The notes under the pieces were generated by a model. That model saw only the letters and a program-made list of their open reading frames with translations. It did no database searches and was not told where the DNA came from. DNA of 64,000 nt. Origin: Casimicrobium huifangae. Its GTDB lineage: Bacteria > Pseudomonadota > Gammaproteobacteria > Burkholderiales > Casimicrobiaceae. This document shows, one piece after another, positions 40,659-49,190 of this stretch; within the stretch, counting starts at the first letter, position 1; each line of letters begins with the position of its first letter. Made by a program: the position numbers and the translations under genes. Location of the stretch: contig NZ_CP041352.1 of assembly GCF_009746125.1 (NCBI RefSeq), forward strand, positions 3,766,436 to 3,830,435, in the 5' to 3' direction.

Positions 40659-41915
40659 CTACTCCGACGACCCACCACCACCCGAGTCGCCGCCACCGCC
40701 GGAGTCGCTGCCGCCACCGGAATCACCTCCAGAGGAGCTGCTGGAGCTGCTCCATGACGAGTCACTGCTGCTTGACGAGTCGCTGCCGCCGCTGCTGCCG
40801 CTGAACGCCCGTACGGCCGACGCTGGCAGAAACGGAATGCTCATCTGGCCAGCCAGCCCCAATGCACCGATGGTGGCGAAAAAGCCGCCGGCAAGGCCGA
40901 GCGCGATGTGCTCGGCCCGAAACCAGTAAAGCGCGATCACCGCCGCCATCGCCAGCCACACCACCCACACATAGGGCACCCGTGGCTTCCAGTCAGTCTT
41001 CACCTCCTGCTTGCGGCTGGTGCCAGCTCGCGGTGGCACCTCCACCGGCGGCGGATACCGGAAGAACGATACCGCCAGCGCCAGCAATACCACCAGCCAC
41101 ACGCCCGCCGCCATGCGCACCGGATGCGGCCCGGCCGCCCACACGTACGCCGCTGCCGCGAGCGCTGCCAGCACAACGCACACCGCCGCCGCCGTGGCAC
41201 GCCGGGGTCGTTTGCTGAACACGCCAATCGCGATGAACATCAGGATGAAGTAGATGAAGGCGAGCGCAAACAGTTTGATCTCCGCCGGTGGTACTTCTGC
41301 TTCCTTGCGCCCGCTGTGGTCGGGCGTCACGCCGGCCGCAGTCAACGTCTTCTGGATCGCCTGTGCTGCCGCCGTGGCCGCGGCCGTGGCGCCGCCCTGG
41401 TCCAGCGCCGGTCTCACCTGCTCACCGAGAATGCGCCGTGCGGTGGCGTCGGGAATCGCGCCTTCGAGCCCGTAACCCACTTGCAGACGCGTCTTGCGCT
41501 GCTTGTTGTTCGGCGCCAGCACCAGCACCAGCCCGTCGTCGGCGCCCTTGCGGCCGGGCTTCCAGGTGGTGAACACGCGTTGCGCAAAGTTCTCGATCGG
41601 CTCCGGGTCGGTGTGATCGACGATCACGGTGAAGAGCTGGGCACCGGTCGACTGATTGATCTGCCGCGCCAGCCCAACCAGCCGCTCACGGTCAGCGGTG
41701 CTGACGCTGCCGGTGGTGTCCACGACATAACCCGCTGCGGCAGGAACGGGCGTCTCGTCATCCGCCCGCGTGCTGGCACATAGCAGCAGCGCCCCGGCAA
41801 CCAGCAGACCAGCAGGCAGCCACCATGCCTGGCGTCTGCGCTGCCCATCGATGCCGTCCGCCCGTCGCGCGGATGTGGCGACGCTGGCTACCCGAATGCG
41901 TGCAAAACAGTTCAT
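40659..41915 (-). CDS. TPM domain membrane protein with Ser/Gly-rich tail (YgcG-like)
   Basis: 418-residue protein. A signal or anchor helix (residues about 31-50) leads to a periplasmic TPM domain ('GYVVDTTGSVSTADRERLVGLARQINQSTGAQLFTVIVD', 'VFTTWKPGRKGADDGLVLVLAPNNKQRKTRLQVGYGLEGAIPDATARRIL'), the fold found in YgcG and photosystem repair proteins. Four to five hydrophobic helices occupy residues about 210-365, and the last 50 residues are a Ser/Gly/Asp tail ending SDSGGGGDSGGGGSSE. Function of the family is uncertain. The next gene upstream codes for a membrane protein with the same terminal residues. Confidence 0.88.
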   Translation of the reverse strand: MNCFARIRVASVATSARRADGIDGQRRRQAWWLPAGLLVAGALLLCASTRADDETPVPAAAGYVVDTTGSVSTADRERLVGLARQINQSTGAQLFTVIVDHTDPEPIENFAQRVFTTWKPGRKGADDGLVLVLAPNNKQRKTRLQVGYGLEGAIPDATARRILGEQVRPALDQGGATAAATAAAQAIQKTLTAAGVTPDHSGRKEAEVPPAEIKLFALAFIYFILMFIAIGVFSKRPRRATAAAVCVVLAALAAAAYVWAAGPHPVRMAAGVWLVVLLALAVSFFRYPPPVEVPPRAGTSRKQEVKTDWKPRVPYVWVVWLAMAAVIALYWFRAEHIALGLAGGFFATIGALGLAGQMSIPFLPASAVRAFSGSSGGSDSSSSSDSSWSSSSSSSGGDSGGGSDSGGGGDSGGGGSSE

Positions 41916-41976
41916 GGTTTTTCCCCTCGTTCGCCATCACCAGCGATTGCCCGACATTCGGCGGTCGAGAACGCCG

Positions 41977-42795
41977 TCACTCCGACGAACCACCGCCGCC
42001 GGAATCACCACCGCCCCCGGAATCGCTGCTGCCGGAATCGCCGCCGGAGTCGCTGCTCCAGCCGCTGTCGCCCGAGTAGTAGCTGTCGAACGATCCACTT
42101 GATCCCGGCACGCGAGGCCGCGGCATCAGGGCGTACACCATGCTGTTGCAAAGCATCAGCGCAAACACCGCCCACAGCAGCGCCGCGATCACCAGCAACA
42201 CAATATCGACCTCCGAGGTGCCAACAAACACGATCGCCAGGAAGCCGGCGACCATGCCCAGTCCGCCACGATGCGCCCAGCTCGGGCGGACGCCGCTGTA
42301 GCGTGCACTGAATGCATGCTGCGCCCGGCTGCGTAGCTTCTTGTGCCGCTTTGATTTCGGCGGTGGCGGTGGATGCAGTGCCAGCTTGCGCGCCGGCTGA
42401 GGTCGCCACGTTGCCCAGGTCAATAGCAGCAGCAGCAAAATCGCCGGCCAGCCCGCGGCCAGCCACGCGCGGGGCGCGCCAACCCCGGCGAACCAGTACA
42501 GCGCCGTCATTGCCGCGCAGGCAGCCACGCAAAGCAAGACGCGGGTAAAGATGGACGCGTCCGGCCGGGCGAGCATCAGCATCAACGGCAACACGATCAC
42601 CAGGTGGATGAAGATTCCCATCAGCAGATAACCGCCAGCGGAACCGGCCGCCAGCGTACCGGGGGTGGTCGGCGCAACGGTGTCGGCCGCACCTGCCAGC
42701 GACGCCAGCATGGCCAGACCCATGGCACAAACCACAGCAACACAGCGCCCGCCCCGAACCGTCGCTGCTTCGTCTGACCACGCGATACGTGCCAT
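41977..42795 (-). CDS. Membrane protein sharing the Ser/Gly tail of its TPM neighbour
   Basis: 272-residue integral membrane protein without a TPM domain. It has an N-terminal hydrophobic signal/anchor (about residues 16-36), helices near 55-80, 85-105 and 110-125, a basic Pro/Lys linker ('PPPPPKSKRHKKLRSR'), two more helices near 180-225, and a tail rich in Ser, Gly and Asp. Its last residues, SDSGGGGDSGGGGSSE, are identical to those of the TPM protein. The ATG at 42795 has a GGGGGAAGC ribosome site; a longer frame to 42879 does not. The pair is probably cotranscribed (61-bp gap). I do not recognise the family. Confidence 0.72.
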   Translation of the reverse strand: MARIAWSDEAATVRGGRCVAVVCAMGLAMLASLAGAADTVAPTTPGTLAAGSAGGYLLMGIFIHLVIVLPLMLMLARPDASIFTRVLLCVAACAAMTALYWFAGVGAPRAWLAAGWPAILLLLLLTWATWRPQPARKLALHPPPPPKSKRHKKLRSRAQHAFSARYSGVRPSWAHRGGLGMVAGFLAIVFVGTSEVDIVLLVIAALLWAVFALMLCNSMVYALMPRPRVPGSSGSFDSYYSGDSGWSSDSGGDSGSSDSGGGGDSGGGGSSE

Positions 42796-42907
42796 CGCTT
42801 CCCCCGTGTTCCGGGCTGCGCCGTTGCGTCGCAGCCGCGTCCGGTCGCCCTGTGAACGTCCGTGCCCGTGCAGACGCAAACGATCCCTGCACTGCGACGT
42901 CAGGGTA

Positions 42908-43027
42908 GCATCTTTTTCGTCAAAAGCGCAACGACATTGGGCTTGGCACGTGATTTACCACGTTATCGACTTTTCGGTGATTTGGCCAGTAAGCCCTTGT
43001 CGAATAAGGGTTTCAGCAAAAAGCTGT
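42908..43027. repeat. GTCGACTTT-centred inverted repeat, copy D
   Basis: Left end CATCTTTTTCGTCAAAAGC, right end CAGCAAAAAGCTG; between them GGGCTT...ATCGACTTT...AAGCCC and CCCTTGTCGAATAAGGG. Ends six bases from the PanE-like stop codon, between two genes on the minus strand. Confidence 0.65.
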
Positions 43028-43032
43028 CAAGC

Positions 43033-44040
43033 TCAATAAAGTCCGCGCACTCGCCCGGTGAGCCGTACCAGGCCGAACAGCGCGCTGGTGTAAGGCGTCG
43101 GCACACCAACTTTGGCGCCGATTTCGACCACCGCTGCCACCAGCGCATCAAGCTCGATGCTGCGGCCGGCCTCCACGTCCTGCAGCATTGAGGTTTTCAT
43201 GGCGCCAAGCTTGCGGGTGACGGCATGACGCTCGTCGGGCGATTGCGCGATCGGGATGCCAATCTGCTCGCCGATCGCCTTCGCCTCGCGCATCACCGCA
43301 GAGCAGAATTCGCGGGTCAACGGGTCGTCGAGAATCAGATCGGTGGTGGCGCCGGTGATCGCTGACACCGGGTTCATCGTCATGTTGCCCCACAGCTTGA
43401 ACCAGACATCGCGCTGGATATCCGCGCTCGCTTCGGACTCAAAGCCCGCTGTCGTGAGCGCTGTATGCAACGCCGACAGACGCGCGCTGATGCCGCCCTG
43501 CGCAACACTTTGCGCCGCTCCGTCCGGTTCGCCAATGATGAGCCGCGTACCCATCTTGTGCCGGATCAGCCCCGGCGCATCCACCGAACACGCAGCGTGC
43601 ACCACGCAGCCAATCACGTTGGCCGACGGAATGCTGGCGGCAATCTCACCGGTAGGGTCGATGCTCGCCAGCGCGGTACCGGCGAGCGGGCGGTCGCTGC
43701 GCTGGAAAAACCACCACGGCACGCCGTTCATCGCCGTTAGCACTATCGTGTTCGGTCCGATCAGCGGGTTCGCGGCCAGCGCCGCGTCACGCAACCCCTG
43801 CGATTTCACGGCGACGATCAGCAGGTCGGGAAATGCGTCCGCCGTGAGATCGCCCGGCTTGTCACTGGCCGCGACTTTTACCGCTGCCGTCTCACCCGCT
43901 TCGATCAAGCGCAGCCCTTCGGCGCGAATCGCCGCCAGCGTCGCGCCGCGCGCCAGCACGCTCACCGCATGCCCCGCCTGCGCGAGCTTGACGCCCATCC
44001 AGCCGCCGATGGCGCCGGCGCCCAGCACACAAACTCTCAT
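43033..44040 (-). CDS. Ketopantoate reductase family protein (PanE/ApbA-like)
   Basis: 335-residue NADPH-dependent oxidoreductase. 'VCVLGAGAIGGWMGVKLAQAGHAVSVLARG' is the N-terminal dinucleotide fold; 'LLIVAVKSQGLRDAALAANPLIGPNTIVLTAMNGVPWWFF' follows and the C-terminal helical domain contains 'FKLWGNMTMNPVSAITGATTDLI' (conserved Lys and Asn) and 'SMLQDVEAGRSIELDALVAAVVEIGAKVGVPTPYTSAL', with the catalytic Lys replaced by an equivalent position in many paralogues. Several PanE-like paralogues act on other 2-oxoacids; linkage to an FAD hydroxyacid oxidase (4-bp overlap) suggests catabolism rather than pantothenate synthesis. Confidence 0.88.
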   Translation of the reverse strand: MRVCVLGAGAIGGWMGVKLAQAGHAVSVLARGATLAAIRAEGLRLIEAGETAAVKVAASDKPGDLTADAFPDLLIVAVKSQGLRDAALAANPLIGPNTIVLTAMNGVPWWFFQRSDRPLAGTALASIDPTGEIAASIPSANVIGCVVHAACSVDAPGLIRHKMGTRLIIGEPDGAAQSVAQGGISARLSALHTALTTAGFESEASADIQRDVWFKLWGNMTMNPVSAITGATTDLILDDPLTREFCSAVMREAKAIGEQIGIPIAQSPDERHAVTRKLGAMKTSMLQDVEAGRSIELDALVAAVVEIGAKVGVPTPYTSALFGLVRLTGRVRGLY

Positions 44041-45446
44041 GCGAAATCTCCCAACGCCTTGCCCGGATTCATGATGCCCTGCGGATCAAGCGCCTGCTTG
44101 ATCGCGTGCATCAGTTTCAGTTCAACGGCTGATTTGTAGCGCGCCGCCTCGCCCCGACGCAGCACACCAAGGCCGTGTTCCGCCGACACCGAGCCGTTGA
44201 AGGCGTGCACGGCGTCATGGGTGATGCGGTTGACTGCGCCTTCGATCACTTCGAAGTCCTCGCCGCGTGTGCCCTTTGGCGGCGACACGTTGTAGTGCAA
44301 ATTGCCGTCACCGAGATGGCCGAACACGATCATGCGAACACCAGGAAACGCTTTGGCAATTGCCGCGTTGGTCTGCGCGACGAAATCGGCGATGCGCGAG
44401 ACCGGCACCGCAATGTCGTGCTTGATGTTTTTGCCGGCGCGCTGCTGCGCCTCGGTCATGTGCTCACGCAGGCTCCAGAACTCGCGCGACTGCGTCAGGT
44501 TGGCGGCAATCGCGGCGTCACTCACCCAGCCCGCTTCCATCGCGTGTTCCAGCAAGCCCTCCAGCGCCACGCGGCCGGCCGCTTCACTATCGGGATCGGA
44601 AAGCTCGATCAGCACGGCATCGGTGGCGCGCTCATCCATCGGCCAGCGCAAATGCGGCAGCTGTTCGCCGAGGATGTCGATGCACGGCGGCGTCAGCGCC
44701 TCGAACGCGGTGAGTCGTGCGCCGAGTGTGTTCTGCGCGCGTTCGAGCAGCTGCATCGCATGATGCAGCGAGGGCACGGCGGCCCACGCGGTCACCTTCG
44801 CCGCCGGCAGCGGGAACAGCTTCACCGTCGCCGCGGTGATGACGCCCAGCGTACCTTCAGCGCCAACGAAAAGATCACGCAAATCGTAGCCAGTGTTGTC
44901 CTTGCGCAGGCCGCGCAGGCCGTTCCAGATCTCGCCATCGGCGGTCACCACTTCGAGCCCGAGACAGAGCTCGCGCGCATTGCCGTAGCGCAGCACCGCC
45001 ACGCCACCGGCATTGGTCGACAGATTGCCGCCAATCGTGCACGAGCCTTCCGCGCCCAGCGACAGCGGAAACAGCCGGTTGGCATCGCGCGCCACGTCCT
45101 GCAGGTTTTGCAGAATACAGCCCGCCTCCACGGTCATTGTGTTGTTCAGCGCGTCAACTTCGCGCACGCGGTTCAGCCGCGTCAGCGACAGCAGCAGTGC
45201 CCGACCGGAACCGTCCGGCACACAGGCGCCGGACATGCCGGTGTTGCCACCCTGCGGCACGATCGGCACCTGATTGGCGGCACACCAGCGCACGACGGTG
45301 GCGACGTCCTCGGAGGTATCGGGCAGCGCCACGGCAATTGCCTTGCCCGTCCAGCGCTTGCGCCAGTCGATCAGGAATGGCGCCATATCGGCGGGGTCGG
45401 TCAGCAGGCGGCCAGAAAAGCTGCCTTGAAGGGAGTGGATTGGCAT
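44037..45446 (-). CDS. FAD-binding 2-hydroxyacid oxidase/dehydrogenase (GlcD / D-lactate dehydrogenase type)
   Basis: 469-residue flavoprotein of the FAD_binding_4 / FAD-oxidase_C family, oxidising D-2-hydroxyacids such as D-lactate, glycolate or D-2-hydroxyglutarate. 'VPIVPQGGNTGMSGACVPDGSGRALLLSLTRLNRV' and 'GTIGGNLSTNAGG'-like 'CTIGGNLSTNAGGVAVLRYGN' form the FAD site; 'DLRDLFVGAEGTLGVITAATVKLFP' follows; the C-terminal 'FGHLGDGNLHYNV' and 'SAEHGLGVLRRGE' supply substrate and metal-binding His residues, and 'ALDPQGIMNPGK' ends the domain. Start at the ATG at 45446, family-like. Its stop overlaps the PanE-like start by 4 bp. Confidence 0.92.
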   Translation of the reverse strand: MPIHSLQGSFSGRLLTDPADMAPFLIDWRKRWTGKAIAVALPDTSEDVATVVRWCAANQVPIVPQGGNTGMSGACVPDGSGRALLLSLTRLNRVREVDALNNTMTVEAGCILQNLQDVARDANRLFPLSLGAEGSCTIGGNLSTNAGGVAVLRYGNARELCLGLEVVTADGEIWNGLRGLRKDNTGYDLRDLFVGAEGTLGVITAATVKLFPLPAAKVTAWAAVPSLHHAMQLLERAQNTLGARLTAFEALTPPCIDILGEQLPHLRWPMDERATDAVLIELSDPDSEAAGRVALEGLLEHAMEAGWVSDAAIAANLTQSREFWSLREHMTEAQQRAGKNIKHDIAVPVSRIADFVAQTNAAIAKAFPGVRMIVFGHLGDGNLHYNVSPPKGTRGEDFEVIEGAVNRITHDAVHAFNGSVSAEHGLGVLRRGEAARYKSAVELKLMHAIKQALDPQGIMNPGKALGDFA

Positions 45447-45757
45447 GGAAACTGAAACTGGGAGTGCCGAATTACGTAGCAATGAACTGCGCTGCGGACT
45501 GCGGCGCAATATTTGCGTGAAGATGAGCTGATTCTATGGGCTTGATGTGATAATGGCCGAAGCGCGTATCGCCTTGCCAGGCAAGGGTTTGCGGCCGATG
45601 ACCGGGCGCAGGGCAGACGCGCAGCCGCTGCACGTCATGGCATCGACGAAAAATCAGACCGGGGTCCGCAGTATCGGGACTGTGGCCATCCGCTTGCCAG
45701 ACCATCGAACTGTCGAACCCGCAACACCGAAAAGGTACGAGGCGCCAGGGAACACGC
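45447..45757. other. Intergenic stretch without recognised feature
   Basis: 311 bp between the divergent FAD oxidase and diguanylate cyclase genes. It must hold both promoters. I see no strong palindrome, terminator or small gene; short open frames here lack ribosome sites. Confidence 0.5.
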
Positions 45758-47104
45758 ATGGCTGACACCAGTGAACTGATCAACGACAACGCGCTGCCGG
45801 CCCACCTGCCGCGCACGGCGCTGAACGCTGGTCTGTCGTTCGCCTCGCTGGGACGCATTCTCGACCACAATCTGGGCGCCATCGTCTCGCTGCTCGACCT
45901 CGACGCACGTCTGCATTACGTCAATGCGCGTTTTGCGAAATCGTTCAACATGACGCCGGCCGAGATGATCGGCAAGTCACTGTTCGATCTCTACACCAAG
46001 GAACATACCGACGCTTTCATGCCCTTCATCCGGCGTGCCTTCGCTGGCGAAGAGGTGTACTACGAACGGCTGGGGCCGGTGGTCGGCAGTGCCGGCATCT
46101 GGCACACGATTGCTGTCACCCCGTGGCGTGATGACACCGGCCGCATCATCGGCGCGGCGACGTCGTCGATGCGGGTACATGAGCTCAAGGTGAAGGTGGA
46201 AGCGCTGCGCGTGGCCAACGAGCGACTGTCTTCGCACTTCGACAACAGCCCGCTGACGGTGCTTGAGTTTGATGGCGCACTGCACATCACGCGCTGCTCG
46301 GCGCAAGTCGAATCGCTGCTGGGCATGGCACCAGAGCCGCTGCTTGGCCGCTCGCTGCTGCCCGTCCTTGGTGACGACCGCCAGATGCGACCGCTGGCGG
46401 ATGCCTTTGCGCGTCTGCAGCAAGGCTTCGAAAGGAGCAACCGCGTCGAGGTCACGCTGACCCATCGCAACGGCGCACCGGTCTACAGCGAGTGGTTCAA
46501 CTCGGCGCTGACCGACGCCAGCGGCCGGGTCAGCTCGATGATGTCGCTGGTGCAGGACGTGACCACGCGAACCATCGCCGAATTGCAACTGCGCAAGTTT
46601 GCAACCCATGACCCGCTGACCGGCCTCTACAACCGCCGCGCCCTCACCGACCGGCTTGAACAGGCAGTCGCACGACGCAAGCGCAACGGCTCGCTGATCG
46701 CACTGTTGTTCCTCGATCTCGACGAGTTCAAACTTGTCAACGACCAGCACGGTCACGGTGCCGGTGACGAAGTGCTCTGCGAAGTCGCGCGACGGCTGCT
46801 GGCCATTACCCGCGAGGCCGACGTCGTGTCACGCTTCGGTGGCGACGAATTCGTGGTACTCACCGAGACCGATGTGACCTTGCAGTCGATGAATGCACTC
46901 GCCCAGCGCATCCTGCGCGCACTTGAACATCCCTGCAATTTCGGCAGTGGTCGCGCCAAAGTCGGCGCCTCCATTGGTGTCGCGCTGTGCCCGGAAAGCA
47001 TCGGCCACGCCCGCGAGCTGATCCAGTGGGCAGACGACGCAATGTACGAAGCCAAACGCTCCGGCAAGGGGCGGGTGTGTCAGGCGAAGATGGCAGCGGC
47101 TTAG
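45758..47104 (+). CDS. PAS-PAS-GGDEF diguanylate cyclase
   Basis: 448-residue cytoplasmic signalling protein that should make cyclic di-GMP from two GTP. Two PAS folds occupy residues about 28-150 ('[42 protein letters not shown]') and 165-285 ('[38 protein letters not shown]'). The GGDEF domain follows ('[21 protein letters not shown]', '[25 protein letters not shown]'), with an intact active site RFGGDEF near residues 357-363. READ lies five residues before GGDEF, matching the RxxD inhibitory site, so product feedback is expected. No membrane segment. Its stop codon overlaps that of the convergent macro domain gene (TTAG). Confidence 0.95.
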   Translation: MADTSELINDNALPAHLPRTALNAGLSFASLGRILDHNLGAIVSLLDLDARLHYVNARFAKSFNMTPAEMIGKSLFDLYTKEHTDAFMPFIRRAFAGEEVYYERLGPVVGSAGIWHTIAVTPWRDDTGRIIGAATSSMRVHELKVKVEALRVANERLSSHFDNSPLTVLEFDGALHITRCSAQVESLLGMAPEPLLGRSLLPVLGDDRQMRPLADAFARLQQGFERSNRVEVTLTHRNGAPVYSEWFNSALTDASGRVSSMMSLVQDVTTRTIAELQLRKFATHDPLTGLYNRRALTDRLEQAVARRKRNGSLIALLFLDLDEFKLVNDQHGHGAGDEVLCEVARRLLAITREADVVSRFGGDEFVVLTETDVTLQSMNALAQRILRALEHPCNFGSGRAKVGASIGVALCPESIGHARELIQWADDAMYEAKRSGKGRVCQAKMAAA

Positions 47105-47682
47105 ACGCTTTCGCTGATCGCGGTATCACCCTCGTTGATAGCCGCGTTGTAGAGCAGCAAGTCATCGTTGGAGAAACAGCAGAAGACCACAGTTTCCAGC
47201 CCGTCTGACTGGCGGCACACCGCACGCACGGACGCCACCGCGATGCTTGCCGCCGGCTGCTTCGGGAAGCCATAGATGCCCGTACTGATCGCCGGAAACG
47301 CGACGGTGCGCAAGCCATTCGAAAGCGCCACTTCCAGGCAGCGGCGATAGCACGACGGCAGCAGGTCTGCCTCACCATAACCGCCGCCCCGCCAAACCGG
47401 CCCGACCGTGTGGATAATGAATCGCGCGGGCAGTCGATATCCGTTAGTGAGTTTGGCATCACCCGTCTTGCATCCGCCCAGCAACCGGCACTCGTGCAGT
47501 AACTCCGGCCCTGCAGCGCGATGGATCGCACTATCGACGCCACCACCGCCGAGCAACGACGAGTTGGCTGCGTTGACAATGGCATCGACCGCAAGGGTGG
47601 TGATGTCGGCACGAATGGCTGACAACTTGGTACCGGTCACTCCGCCCAGTTGAGCGGTAGGTTCAGGCGAAATCGGTGGCAT
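47101..47682 (-). CDS. Macro domain protein (ADP-ribose / O-acetyl-ADP-ribose hydrolase type)
   Basis: 193-residue macro domain of the YmdB/MacroD class, which removes acetyl groups from O-acetyl-ADP-ribose or mono-ADP-ribose from proteins. '[66 protein letters not shown]' is the hallmark ADP-ribose-binding region with catalytic Asn and Asp ([13 protein letters not shown]), and '[19 protein letters not shown]' is the second loop. A TTG codon at 47700 extends the frame, but the ATG at 47682 is the better start. Confidence 0.92.
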   Translation of the reverse strand: MPPISPEPTAQLGGVTGTKLSAIRADITTLAVDAIVNAANSSLLGGGGVDSAIHRAAGPELLHECRLLGGCKTGDAKLTNGYRLPARFIIHTVGPVWRGGGYGEADLLPSCYRRCLEVALSNGLRTVAFPAISTGIYGFPKQPAASIAVASVRAVCRQSDGLETVVFCCFSNDDLLLYNAAINEGDTAISESV

Positions 47683-47762
47683 CGTGCAGCGATAATGCAA
47701 TTAATGGACGGCAAGCGTAGCCGCTGCCCGTTCACCCGACAACGTATCGAACATCCGAGACC

Positions 47763-49049
47763 ATGCAGACCTTCCCCGATCCCCGCGAAACACGCGCTGC
47801 CAGCGAGCGCGAAGCCGAGCTGTTTTCCCGTCTTGGCCAACAGATTACACATGCCAAAGCGACGACTGCGGCATTCGCCAAATCGCTGGCGGGCGTTGAT
47901 CCGGCTAGCGTGACTTCACGGGCGGCCCTGGCGAGACTGCCGGTGATCCGCAAGAGTGAATTACTGGAGGCGCAGCAGGTTTCGCGCGCTGCCGGCGGTG
48001 ACCCGTTTGGTGGTTTCGCGGCGATTGGTTTTGCCGGCTGGGGCTCGCCCGCGCGGCGGGCTGCGCATGTGTATGCCTCGCCCGGTCCGATCTATGAGCC
48101 CGAGAGCGCCGAAGCGCATGCGTACCGGCGCACCGCGCGCGCGCTATACGCGGCGGGCTTTCGCGCGGGCGACCTGGTGCACAACACCTTCAGCTATCAC
48201 ATGACACCGGGCGGCTGGATCATGGACGCGGGCGCCGTGGCGCTGGGTTGCGCGGTGTTCCCGGCGGGCGTCGGCAACACCGAGCAGCAGATTGCCGCGA
48301 TGCATGACCTGAAGCCCGTTGCCTACACCGGCACGCCATCGTTCCTGCGCATCCTGCTGGAAAAAGCGGACGAGCTGGGCACGCCCATTACTTCGCTCAA
48401 AAAGGCGTCCGTCTCGGGTGAATACTTCCCGCCGCAATTGCGCGAGATGCTGAAATCGCGCGGCATCGTCGGCACCCAGACATACGGGACGGCTGATCTC
48501 GGCCTCATTGCCTACGAAGCGCCGGATGCCAACGGTAACGTGCAGGGCATGGTGATCGACGAGGACATCATCGTCGAGATCGTCCGCCCCGGCACTGGCG
48601 AACCGGTCGCCGATGGCGAGGTCGGCGAGATCGTGGTGACCACCTTCAACGCCGACTACCCGCTGATCCGTTTCGGCACTGGCGACCTCTCTGCGGTGCT
48701 CGCCGGCCCCTGCCCAAGCGGCCGCACCAACACCCGCATCAAGGGCTGGATGGGCCGCGCCGACCAGACCGCCAAGATCAAGGGCATGTTCGTGCATCCA
48801 TCGCAGGTGGATCAGGTCGCCAAGCGCTTCCCCGAGCTCGGGCGCGTGCGGCTGGTGATCACCAATCCGGATCAAAAGGACGCGATGGCGCTGCATGCCG
48901 AATGTGCAGCGCCCTCGGATGCGCTGAAGGCAAAGATCGTTGAGGCGCTGCGCGATGTCACCAAGCTTGGCGGCGACGTTGTGTTTGCGGGCATTGGATC
49001 ACTAGCCAACGATGGCAAGGTGATTGACGACGCCCGCAAATACGAATAG
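47763..49049 (+). CDS. Phenylacetate-CoA ligase (PaaK-like) family adenylate-forming enzyme
   Basis: 428-residue adenylating enzyme of the PaaK type. 'SRAALARLPVIRKSELLEAQ' opens the fold as in PaaK; the usual P-loop is degenerate ('FAGWGSPARRAAHVYASPGPIYEP'). 'GFRAGDLVHNTFSYHMTPGGWIMDAGAVALGCAVFPAGVGNTEQQI', 'YTGTPSFLRILLEKADELG' and 'GIVGTQTYGTADLGLIAYE' follow, then 'VTTFNADYPLIRFGTGDLSAVLAGPCPSGRTNTRIKGWMGRADQTAKIKGMFVHPSQVDQV', with Asp and Lys of the hinge. Substrate is an aromatic or other carboxylic acid; no paa genes are adjacent. A pause in conservation near the P-loop makes activity worth testing. Confidence 0.88.
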   Translation: MQTFPDPRETRAASEREAELFSRLGQQITHAKATTAAFAKSLAGVDPASVTSRAALARLPVIRKSELLEAQQVSRAAGGDPFGGFAAIGFAGWGSPARRAAHVYASPGPIYEPESAEAHAYRRTARALYAAGFRAGDLVHNTFSYHMTPGGWIMDAGAVALGCAVFPAGVGNTEQQIAAMHDLKPVAYTGTPSFLRILLEKADELGTPITSLKKASVSGEYFPPQLREMLKSRGIVGTQTYGTADLGLIAYEAPDANGNVQGMVIDEDIIVEIVRPGTGEPVADGEVGEIVVTTFNADYPLIRFGTGDLSAVLAGPCPSGRTNTRIKGWMGRADQTAKIKGMFVHPSQVDQVAKRFPELGRVRLVITNPDQKDAMALHAECAAPSDALKAKIVEALRDVTKLGGDVVFAGIGSLANDGKVIDDARKYE

Positions 49050-49059
49050 AGCGCTTAGC

Positions 49060-49165
49060 AGCTTTTTTCGCAGAAGCGCCATCACTCAGGGCATGGCGCC
49101 CGATTCATTGCCAGGTCGACTTTCATGAAAATGGGGCTTCAGGCCCGATGGCTGCTTGATTTCGG
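49060..49165. repeat. GTCGACTTT-centred inverted repeat, copy E
   Basis: Between the convergent PaaK-like and dockerin-like genes. Left end AGCTTTTTTCGCAGAAGCG; centre ATTCAT...GTCGACTTT...ATGAAAAT flanked by CCC/GGG; right part GGGGCTTCAGGCCCGATGG. Confidence 0.65.
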
Positions 49166-49166
49166 C

Positions 49167-49190
49167 CCGTAGCTGGTCTGCCAGCTACGG
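49167..49190 (-). terminator. Hairpin over the stop codon of the dockerin-like gene
   Basis: CCGTAGCTGG-TCTG-CCAGCTACGG, a perfect 10-bp stem. The TAG stop codon of the minus-strand gene is inside one arm. No T tract follows, so intrinsic termination is uncertain. Confidence 0.5.

Noticed and set aside
44175-45455. Plus-strand open frame of 426 codons
   Set aside because: Fully antisense to the FAD oxidase, low-complexity Arg/Gln/His content, no domain.
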